DNA from: a virus
IMG/VR virus record: IMGVR_UViG_3300047476_001768
Span: 1-64,000 of that record
Strand: one strand, 5' to 3'
DNA length: 64,000 nt
The position numbers were made by a program, and so were the translations under genes. The stretch's first letter is position 1. Every line of letters starts with the position of its first letter. The notes beneath the pieces are model-generated. The model worked only from the letters and a program-made list of their open reading frames with translations. It did not search any database and was not told where the DNA came from. This document shows positions 57,312 through 64,000 of this stretch, one piece after another.

Positions 57312-57866
57312 TTATTTAATACCAATTATCATGTAACGATCAAAACTCCAATCAGGATAAACAAATGGCAGTTTACCACGATAGATTTCCAAGGACAATG
57401 GAAATTGATCGCAAAAATCTTCTAAACATTCAGTAACACTTGCATGATCGTCATGATTCATGTTATTACCTTGTAGTGCTACAGCAGTCCCGGCTGGAAT
57501 ATTTTCCCACCAATTTTTATCTTTAAAATGTTCGGTTGATGTATTTATTACTAAATCTGCTGTGGTATGCAAGCTGTTGCAATCTTCAGTAAATGCTTTG
57601 AATCGCCAATCCTGCCAGACCCAATACTCGTTTAACATGTCTGCTATTGGTTCGCATGTAGGGTCAACATCATAACTGCGTATGCGTTCAACATTGAACT
57701 TTCCGCGACTGAGCAACAAAAGAGCAGTGAGCCCGTACCAGCCTCCATATATGGCAGTTTCCTTGCTGTACAAATCAGTTAGTTCCAGTTGTCGGCAAAG
57801 CCATAATTTACTGCCTATTTGTCCACTGCTAAAAGCATCCTGATTTAATTGATATAACTTATTCAA
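57312..57866 (-). CDS. SAM-dependent methyltransferase-like protein
   Basis: A 184-residue protein that probably starts at TTG 57866, with GGAGA seven bases upstream and no early ATG. ETAIYGGWYGLTALLLLSRG resembles motif I with a GGWYG loop, and ERIRSYDVDPTCEPIADML resembles motif II with an acidic residue (DVDP). TADLVINTSTEHFKDKNWW matches motif IV. Similar short class I methyltransferases occur beside radical SAM and glycosyltransferase genes in marine T4-like phages. The substrate is unknown. The start overlaps the radical SAM gene end by 8 bases. Confidence 0.6.
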   Translation of the reverse strand: MNKLYQLNQDAFSSGQIGSKLWLCRQLELTDLYSKETAIYGGWYGLTALLLLSRGKFNVERIRSYDVDPTCEPIADMLNEYWVWQDWRFKAFTEDCNSLHTTADLVINTSTEHFKDKNWWENIPAGTAVALQGNNMNHDDHASVTECLEDFCDQFPLSLEIYRGKLPFVYPDWSFDRYMIIGIK

Positions 57867-59034
57867 AGTAGGTCTCCAGTTCTTTTAGTTCCTGTGGTAT
57901 CAGTTGAATGATACTTTCATTTCGCACTTGATCGTGAATTAGAAATTGTTTGTATTCTATGCATATATCTTGATCAGACGGCTGTTCGCTGTGCATGAAG
58001 TTGATAATTCCTTGTATGTCTTTCTCGTACTGGCCCCAATGGTATCTACGCCATTTTTGTTCAATTTTATTTTTAACATGTTTGGGTAACATGACCAAAC
58101 TCATGTGTCTGGGTCTATGTATGATATTGTTCCAGATACGAAACCTTGGAGTTATGTTTTTAGCCCAGGTATGAAACTCGGGCAAGGTCCAGGCGTTGAC
58201 CCAACTAATAGTATGAGAGATAGAGAAGTCAACATTTTGTATATTGTGATATTTTAGTAGTATGGGTTTTACTTGATCCCACTGCGCTGGATGTCTAAGA
58301 TAATTGTAAACGTGGCCTATGCCATCTATGCTCAATCCAACGCCAAGTGTTTTAAAATTACTGGCTAATTTGTTAATTATGTAACTGGCGTCTATGGTAA
58401 CATTGGTACTTAGATCTAGCACAATGTCTTTACTTCTGCCAATATCAATTAGTTCGTTCCAAAGCGTTTGCCATTTTGAAATATAAAATGGTTCTCCGCC
58501 AACAACTTCTAATCTTTGTATGTGTTGCATCCATTCTGATCTATCCTGCCACAGTACTGAAGTTTGGTCACTAGGTTGTCCGTGGGACATTTGATAACCA
58601 GTGTTGCCCCAGAGAACTTTATACTCGGCCTGCCAGCTGTTACTATGACTTGGTGTACAGGATCTGCATTTTAAGTTGCAGGCGTTGCTGATGATCATTT
58701 GATACTCAACTGGAAATTCTGGTTCCTGATCAAAATCAACAGAATTGCCTAATGCAACAGAATATGTTTCTCGTTTGCTTTTTGACCCATGAGATTCATC
58801 AATAATACAAACTTCGCAATGCTTGGGCTTGTTTCCGTTACGAAATTCATTGCGCAACTGTTTCATATAATTACTGGAAAAAATTTCCTTTACGGAATGA
58901 GTTTGAATATAAAACGGATCTCCGTTATCCTGACGTATAACATCTCTATAGATACAACATGGGCGAACTCTGCCATCAGGATCGTTGCTGAAACCTCTCC
59001 ATGGAAGATTGCAATACCAATGATTATTCGTCAT
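57859..59034 (-). CDS. Twitch-type radical SAM protein (1)
   Basis: A 391-residue protein from ATG 59034 (a TTG two codons earlier is less likely). The N-terminus has WYCNLPWRGF, DGRVRPCCIYRD and HCEVCIIDE, auxiliary Cys residues placed before the radical SAM domain. The core cluster motif is ACNLKCRSC (CX3CX2C, about residues 115-122), followed by LEVVGGEPF and LGVGLSIDGIG, as expected for the SAM barrel. Twitch/SPASM-like proteins modify peptides or sugars. It overlaps the second radical SAM gene by 11 bases, so both are likely made together. Confidence 0.82.
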   Translation of the reverse strand: MTNNHWYCNLPWRGFSNDPDGRVRPCCIYRDVIRQDNGDPFYIQTHSVKEIFSSNYMKQLRNEFRNGNKPKHCEVCIIDESHGSKSKRETYSVALGNSVDFDQEPEFPVEYQMIISNACNLKCRSCTPSHSNSWQAEYKVLWGNTGYQMSHGQPSDQTSVLWQDRSEWMQHIQRLEVVGGEPFYISKWQTLWNELIDIGRSKDIVLDLSTNVTIDASYIINKLASNFKTLGVGLSIDGIGHVYNYLRHPAQWDQVKPILLKYHNIQNVDFSISHTISWVNAWTLPEFHTWAKNITPRFRIWNNIIHRPRHMSLVMLPKHVKNKIEQKWRRYHWGQYEKDIQGIINFMHSEQPSDQDICIEYKQFLIHDQVRNESIIQLIPQELKELETYFE

Positions 59035-60394
59035 GTTCAATAGACTGATACCAGTTTACCAAGAGGCTACTAAAAGTATCTTCAAAACATTTGCCTCGGC
59101 GTTGGTCATACTGTATGAAAAAATTTTTAAAATCCTTTTCTGCCTGATTTCTATCAAACCCTTCTCCGTGCGGCACCTCAATCACTCTTAAGTAATTTAA
59201 TAGTCGCTTGATGTGATTTTTTTCCAGGTCAGAAAGTGTTTGATCGTGCTCATAACGAGCCAACCAATCTTCAATCTTGATTGCATAATGATCTCTGATA
59301 TTTTGAGGTAAAGTTGCTAGTCCTTGAAAACTTGGAAATCGCATGATGTTCAAACTAAAATACACGTTAGAGTATTTCTTTTTCCAATCCATTACAAGAT
59401 CTAAAAAGTCTGTCAAGGTGTCTAAACAAAGAGCGTTGATGGTACACATGATGTTAAAACTTTGCAGTCTTTTAGATTGCATCAAATATTCAGAATTTGT
59501 AATCCATTGTTCCCAAATCAAACCATCTCGTATGTATTCTGCTTGCTTGCCCATGCTTTCATTGCTGGTGTACAATGTCAGTTGATTACCGCTAACCGAG
59601 TCTAGTAATCTATTCAATACGCCAATCTCAAATCCAAGATTGCTATTAATTGCCAGTTGAGTACGACTGGAATTTTTGTGATCTTTAAACCAGTCAAGCA
59701 GTTTCCAGGTATACCCACTCATTAATGGTTCGCCACCTGTAATTCTTAATTCTACCAAGGTCTTGTGTAAATCTGCTTCCCACCAGGCAAAAAAAGCCTC
59801 CACATAAGGATTTGTTTGATTGATATCGTACAGTTGGTAATGTTCGTGATCGTGAGTAAAATGCGATCTTCCGTCTGTGGTTAAATTTTTGTAGATTCCA
59901 TTCTTTTTAATATCTTTAACCCATGTGCTGGAAAATCCTGGGTTACAATAACTGCATGCAAATTGACAGGTTCTGTCAAATGATATTTCTAAAGTTTTTA
60001 AATTGAAGTCCTCTTCAACAGGAGCATTTTTGGCTTTGCGGAGATCATGAGGACTATAGATCATACTTTTATAAGGACGATCACTAAGAGCATCAACATT
60101 CATGTCTTCTATTTTCCAACAATATTCGCAGCCAGCAGGTCTTTGTCCTTGTTGCATCATCAAACGATCTTGTTTTTTCTGCTCAGTATTGTGCAACATT
60201 TTATAATTTTGTTTTATTGACTCAACTGAAACTCTTTGTGCAGGAGGATGATGGCAACTGGTGGTTTTACCTGCTCCTAACCATATGGTAGCGTTATACC
60301 ATTTGGCTCCACAAAAGCTAGGTGAGATAGCATCAAGGACTCTTTTTTTATATTCAAGATCCGTTTCACCTGGTTTTTTATAAACTAGAACCAT
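59024..60394 (-). CDS. Twitch-type radical SAM protein (2)
   Basis: A 456-residue protein from ATG 60394 (MVLVYKKPGETDLEYKKR). The N-terminus has FCGAKWYNATIWLGAGKTT, SCHHPPAQRV and GCEYCWKIEDM, conserved Cys/His of the phage family. The SAM cluster motif is CQFACSYCNPGF (CX3CX2C, about 144-151), followed by LRITGGEPLMSGYTW and QLAINSNLGFE. It pairs with radical SAM (1). The sequence pattern is one I recognise from marine T4-like phages, where it is annotated only as radical SAM; the substrate is unknown. The start overlaps the glycosyltransferase gene by 17 bases. Confidence 0.82.
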   Translation of the reverse strand: MVLVYKKPGETDLEYKKRVLDAISPSFCGAKWYNATIWLGAGKTTSCHHPPAQRVSVESIKQNYKMLHNTEQKKQDRLMMQQGQRPAGCEYCWKIEDMNVDALSDRPYKSMIYSPHDLRKAKNAPVEEDFNLKTLEISFDRTCQFACSYCNPGFSSTWVKDIKKNGIYKNLTTDGRSHFTHDHEHYQLYDINQTNPYVEAFFAWWEADLHKTLVELRITGGEPLMSGYTWKLLDWFKDHKNSSRTQLAINSNLGFEIGVLNRLLDSVSGNQLTLYTSNESMGKQAEYIRDGLIWEQWITNSEYLMQSKRLQSFNIMCTINALCLDTLTDFLDLVMDWKKKYSNVYFSLNIMRFPSFQGLATLPQNIRDHYAIKIEDWLARYEHDQTLSDLEKNHIKRLLNYLRVIEVPHGEGFDRNQAEKDFKNFFIQYDQRRGKCFEDTFSSLLVNWYQSIEHDE

Positions 60395-61988
60395 GTTCAA
60401 ATAACCTTTGTAAAAAATCAAAATCGTTTATTTTTGATAATTGATTTTTATCATGTTTGTTTTCAGTACCAAAATTTTTACCAGCGACTGCACCTTGCAA
60501 GCAGTGTATTGCATGATCTCCGTGTGCTCTAGTTATCCATTGATTTAGTCTTTTTTCTGTATCTTGATTGTCTTGATTATCAATAATTTTGGAACTTAAT
60601 TTGACACATTCTCTAAACGCACTGCGCCATGTATCAAATGCGGTGGTATTAAATCTAGTAACACAACTTACAGTAGGTATCACTTCGATATCTCCCACGG
60701 TGGTAGTCATGTCTATATAGTCAACAGTTTCTTTTTCAAAAACATGTTTTGGAAAAACTTTAACGCCTCCGTGCCCATAGCAAAGATCATTCACAGGGTT
60801 CACACTATGATACACATAAGTTTTGGTTTCGTCTGCAAAGTTATCATCAAATCTAAAAGTGTCTACTATCCATGCATCGGCATCAACCACATAAAACATT
60901 TTTGATTTAGCCAATTCAGCTGCTTGTCTATGTGCATTATAAATGCCCTTAACGTTACTCACATGATACAATCTATTGTTTAACGGCAACTGTTGTTTAA
61001 GGCGCTGATAGTTTTCGTCAGCATTAGATTCTCCATTAGAGATAAACACCACATCATATGATTCATGTGGTTGTATTTTAGTTACATAGCCTTGAGCAAA
61101 TTCTATTAATCTTTTGCTACGTGGCATGTTTTGATAAGTGGTTTTGAAAAATTTGCTCTGACTGTCGTGTAGGTCTGTAATAGGTAAGTTCAATCTAGAT
61201 TGTAATTCTTGTTTTAACTCATTTGACCGATTGATATCTTGATCTTGAAACAAGTTGTTGAGATATTCAAAGTCTTTGACTTGAGTGTAATCCCAGTTGG
61301 TTAGATTGGTCATGTAGCAGCCCAGTCTAGCACCATATATTGCCCACTCACCGTGTTGAACATCTTGTCCAACTGAGCACCAGATTAGTAATCTTTGGTA
61401 ATTCTGTTCAGGTATGCTTTTGGAAAAATTATTCATTCCACTGGCATTTAACTTGATTCCATTGATTAGACTCATTTTAACACCTTCTCTAAATCCGGCT
61501 CTAAAAGCCTGAAGCGAAGATGCATTGTTGTATACTATACTAAAACATCCATCCATATGATGGTAACTACGGTCCCAACAAAAGTCCACTTGATTAGTAT
61601 CATCTTGTGCAGCTTCGTGAGTGCGCATGTTCCATACATGTTCTCTGGTCCAGCATTTAACACCGCCATTACCATAAATCAATCCGTTTATATGATTACG
61701 TGCGCTCCAACTTATCTGACTTTTATCTAGCGTGGACAATGTATTAAAATCAACTTCGTGATCAAATAGTCTAGAGTCAACAATGTTATCTCCGTCCACG
61801 GTGATAAAATGTTCGGTATCGCTGACATCAGCACAGGCCTTGTGTGCAGCATCGCTGCCTTTAACTCCATGCACACGCTTGGCCCACGGTACTTTGGTTA
61901 ATAGGTCTGCGTAGTTGTATTCTGCATTTGGTTCATCGTAACTGAGAAAAACACAGTCAATATCGGATAATTTAATTTTATAGCTCAT
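60378..61988 (-). CDS. Internally duplicated glycosyltransferase-like protein
   Basis: A 536-residue protein from ATG 61988; an upstream frame extension is available but would overlap the previous gene by 59 bases. Two homologous halves (about 1-285 and 300-536) each have a nucleotide-sugar-type strand ending in an acidic motif: HFITVDGDNIVD in the first and MFYVVDADAWIVD in the second (DxD). Further matching pairs are LIYGNGGVKCWTREHV / LCYGHGGVKVFPKHVF and FRAGFREGVK / WRSAFRECVK. This indicates tandem duplication of one GT-A-like domain. It would transfer sugars to an unknown acceptor. Confidence 0.7.
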   Translation of the reverse strand: MSYKIKLSDIDCVFLSYDEPNAEYNYADLLTKVPWAKRVHGVKGSDAAHKACADVSDTEHFITVDGDNIVDSRLFDHEVDFNTLSTLDKSQISWSARNHINGLIYGNGGVKCWTREHVWNMRTHEAAQDDTNQVDFCWDRSYHHMDGCFSIVYNNASSLQAFRAGFREGVKMSLINGIKLNASGMNNFSKSIPEQNYQRLLIWCSVGQDVQHGEWAIYGARLGCYMTNLTNWDYTQVKDFEYLNNLFQDQDINRSNELKQELQSRLNLPITDLHDSQSKFFKTTYQNMPRSKRLIEFAQGYVTKIQPHESYDVVFISNGESNADENYQRLKQQLPLNNRLYHVSNVKGIYNAHRQAAELAKSKMFYVVDADAWIVDTFRFDDNFADETKTYVYHSVNPVNDLCYGHGGVKVFPKHVFEKETVDYIDMTTTVGDIEVIPTVSCVTRFNTTAFDTWRSAFRECVKLSSKIIDNQDNQDTEKRLNQWITRAHGDHAIHCLQGAVAGKNFGTENKHDKNQLSKINDFDFLQRLFEHGSSL

Positions 61989-62508
61989 GTGAATAACTGT
62001 TAAAAGTTTTAAAAACATACAATCTAAAATTATCACTGCCTTGGTACTCTATAACGGTAGGACCACTTGATAGTTCCTTGGCATCAATAATTTTAAACCA
62101 CAACGGCCAGTAGGGGTCATTGTTTACACAAGCAGATATTACAATCATTTTTGAAAAAGAGTCAGATCTAGCAATTTGCACATTTGAAAAAATTTCAATG
62201 GTTTTATTTGACGTGTGTTGTTTCAAAACAATTTCTGCTGATGGCAAATGATAAGGTACAAGAAAAAATTTTTCTATTTTTGTAGTTGTTGTTACATTAA
62301 AATTTTTGTTTACTTCAACCAATTTTCCTATATTCTTTTCTTGATCAATTACCTGCACAGTGAACCGTTGAGGAATAAATTTATTTTTTTCCAATAGCTC
62401 TTGATCCTTCGCATCAAGCACAATGTACGGATCCAAACTGTGTTTATCAATCACAGGGGACAGTTGGGTAATCAAAAAAGATTCTGAATTATAATATACA
62501 ATGTTCAT
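61978..62508 (-). CDS. Hypothetical protein
   Basis: A 176-residue protein of unknown function. It begins NIVYYNSESFLITQLSPVID and ends LYVFKTFNSYSHEL. It is beta-rich with several Val/Thr/Ile strands (RFTVQVIDQEK, FNVTTTTKIEKFFLVPYHLP), and may be a beta-sandwich. It overlaps the gene upstream as ATGA and the gene downstream by 11 bases, so it belongs to the glycosyltransferase operon. No catalytic motif is visible. Confidence 0.55.
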   Translation of the reverse strand: MNIVYYNSESFLITQLSPVIDKHSLDPYIVLDAKDQELLEKNKFIPQRFTVQVIDQEKNIGKLVEVNKNFNVTTTTKIEKFFLVPYHLPSAEIVLKQHTSNKTIEIFSNVQIARSDSFSKMIVISACVNNDPYWPLWFKIIDAKELSSGPTVIEYQGSDNFRLYVFKTFNSYSHEL

Positions 62509-63305
62509 TTGAATATGGATAGTATTTTATTGTCTACAAAATCTTTATTCACATAATGTAGAATTCCTGATTGTAAAAAACTACCCAAGCGAATGTTGTC
62601 GCTGGTAGCATATACTGGTAGAGTTGACTGCCAATCGCTGGTACTTCTACGCCATCCTTGACAGTGCGACTTCATGTGAGTGAATGTTGGATAATTTCTA
62701 CATGACGTTACTTCATGTTCAATACCTAGTATTTTGATAGCAATAGCTGCTGCCACATCCATACTAGGAAATGTTTGTCTAGAGTTAGGGGTGTATTTTA
62801 ATGTCCATGTATCCCAATTGGTGATAATACTTTTTGTTAAATCAAAAAATGTTTCAACCAAAGGAGTTTTTTTAAAATACACAAATGCTGAATATACATT
62901 GGGTAAGTTGTTATCTTGAAAAGTTTTTCTATAATAATTATCTTGAACCAAATGATTTCTGTAGGTCATAACTTTGTTGGTTAACAGTAACTCATATCTA
63001 GACATACTGTTCCACCAATAGGACACATCTGTAAGAAACAGCATGTCTGCATCTAAAATCACAGTTTCATCATAAGGACTTAAATCATAAAAGCGACAAC
63101 GATTGTGTATTTTCCAATCAGAGTCTTTGGCCAAATCTTGGTCAGGAACAGCAATCACTTGATCAAACAATTGTTTATTACAATCACCATCAGTAATAAC
63201 ACTGATATTTTTTATTTCACTCTGGGTAGACCAAATACTTCTCGCCAGATGCTCGGCCAGGTGAGTGTAATTGCCTTGTGCCATTACTAGGTAACCACGA
63301 GTCAT
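62505..63305 (-). CDS. Glycosyltransferase family 8-like protein
   Basis: A 266-residue protein. YDETVILDADMLFLTDVSYW holds the DxD motif (DAD) for metal and nucleotide sugar binding at about residues 84-87. NVYSAFVYFKKTPLVETFFD and FPSMDVAAAIAIKILGIEHE follow as in GT8-like enzymes. The N-terminus (YLVMAQGNYTHLAEHLARSI) has the usual first Rossmann strand and helix. It is paralogous to the partial protein on its right (YDETFIMDTDIII). It overlaps both neighbours by 4 bases. Confidence 0.75.
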   Translation of the reverse strand: MTRGYLVMAQGNYTHLAEHLARSIWSTQSEIKNISVITDGDCNKQLFDQVIAVPDQDLAKDSDWKIHNRCRFYDLSPYDETVILDADMLFLTDVSYWWNSMSRYELLLTNKVMTYRNHLVQDNYYRKTFQDNNLPNVYSAFVYFKKTPLVETFFDLTKSIITNWDTWTLKYTPNSRQTFPSMDVAAAIAIKILGIEHEVTSCRNYPTFTHMKSHCQGWRRSTSDWQSTLPVYATSDNIRLGSFLQSGILHYVNKDFVDNKILSIFK

Positions 63306-64000
63306 GCAATTACTCCTAGTTCTGTTTCAACAAAATGCATAAGATCAAATTTGTTCATTACATGTAAATCTTTATGAGATACTTTACATGGCCCAATGTC
63401 TTGCTTGTACATGATTGTGGAATCATGGTCCATGGAAAAAATACCAGCATCATCTGTGGCATAGTGCAAGTGCCATGGTAAAGATTCACACCAGGTGTCG
63501 TGATTGATGCCGCCTTGGTGATGAATGGCCATGGACCAAACATGGTCGTTTCTTAAATATTTAGGAGAGCTAAGTGAGTGTAATCCACTATACCAATCGT
63601 AATTGTTTTTGATGTGTTTGCAGGTATTAAAAAAAATTTCTGCCTCGGTATTTTTTTTAAAATAAAATTGCGTGGCCCAGTAAAAATTAATATCAATGTC
63701 ACTTAATTTTTCAAATTCTAAAATTTTATTTTTAGGGTTAAAAATTTCAACTGCATGCTTGCAAAACAACAATGAACTATTTGACTTCCATACTTTGTTA
63801 ATATCACTGCTTTGAATAATAATATCAGTGTCCATGATGAATGTTTCATCATAAGGAGTAAGATCAAAGGCATTAACTCTGTCAGTATTGTAAAAAGTTA
63901 GATATTTTTCAATATATCTTTTTTGTTGTGTAGTGGTGACACCATTATCGTGAACAATGATTTTATCAAAATAAGTTTCTAGTTTAGGATATTTTTCAAA
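63302..64000 (-). CDS. Glycosyltransferase-like protein (partial, N-terminus off window)
   Basis: The frame is open from the right edge through to the TAA/TGA region at 63302, giving at least 232 residues. An internal ATG at 63835 is not the start: upstream codons read RVNAFDLTPYDETF directly before the DxD motif IMDTDIII, as in the neighbouring GT8-like protein. Later segments are FYWATQFYFKKNTEAEIFFN and SLSSPKYLRNDHVWSMAIHH. It is the first visible gene of the operon that ends at the two desaturases. Confidence 0.65.
   Translation of the reverse strand, partial: FEKYPKLETYFDKIIVHDNGVTTTQQKRYIEKYLTFYNTDRVNAFDLTPYDETFIMDTDIIIQSSDINKVWKSNSSLLFCKHAVEIFNPKNKILEFEKLSDIDINFYWATQFYFKKNTEAEIFFNTCKHIKNNYDWYSGLHSLSSPKYLRNDHVWSMAIHHQGGINHDTWCESLPWHLHYATDDAGIFSMDHDSTIMYKQDIGPCKVSHKDLHVMNKFDLMHFVETELGVIA

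Noticed and set aside
63302-63835. Complete 177-residue gene starting at ATG 63835
   Set aside because: The same frame is open to the right edge and the upstream residues complete the glycosyltransferase DxD context, so the gene is a partial one that continues beyond the window.
1-64000. CRISPR arrays, insertion sequences, integrases, tRNA genes
   Set aside because: No regularly spaced repeats, transposase or recombinase motifs, or clear cloverleaf were found on reading. A tRNA scan was not possible here, so a missed tRNA cannot be ruled out.

Overview
This window is part of the genome of a large contractile-tailed (myovirus) phage of the T4-like supergroup. The closest overall style is the marine T4-like phages such as cyanophages and pelagiphages. 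The evidence is a gp46/gp47 recombination nuclease pair, a gp55-type late sigma factor, a run of baseplate genes (gp26-, gp48/54-, gp53-, gp5-, gp25- and gp6-like), and T4-type late promoters of the form NATAAATA upstream of several structural genes. No photosynthesis gene, tRNA, integrase or bacterial housekeeping cluster is visible, so the host cannot be named from this window. Both ends cut through genes.

Layout. Positions 1-1960 (minus) hold most of a tape-measure-like protein. Positions 2008-3092 (plus) hold a gp26-like hub protein and a small partner, followed by about 400 bases of non-coding, hairpin-rich DNA. Positions 3623-7830 (minus) hold a GIY-YIG-like nuclease, gp46, gp47 and gp55. 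Positions 7907-43488 (plus) are a continuous tail block: baseplate wedge and hub genes, a 6288-residue giant structural protein with two apparent beta-propellers, small structural proteins and two long tail fibres. From 43481 to the right end the window is accessory: about 23 tightly packed genes that are not virion genes in appearance.

The accessory island is the notable part. It encodes an acyl carrier protein, a holo-ACP synthase, four membrane fatty-acid desaturases and one fatty-acid hydroxylase/sterol-desaturase family protein. Desaturase plus AcpS form one short operon. The ACP is divergent from it, across a perfect palindrome that carries the late-promoter core on both strands. This suggests that the phage makes its own holo-ACP late in infection and desaturates an ACP-bound acyl chain. 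Around it lie several 2-oxoglutarate/Fe(II) oxygenase-like proteins, two PP-loop ATPases (one clearly QueC-like), three radical SAM proteins, an SDR, a methyltransferase, GNAT-like proteins and several DxD glycosyltransferases.

The right-hand minus-strand operon (64000 to 55170) runs glycosyltransferases, radical SAM pair, methyltransferase, QueC-like ATPase, desaturase, desaturase, with nearly all genes overlapping by a few bases. A working reading is that the island tailors lipids and/or a glycan or small molecule late in infection. The product is unknown and the link between the lipid genes and the rest is inference from position.
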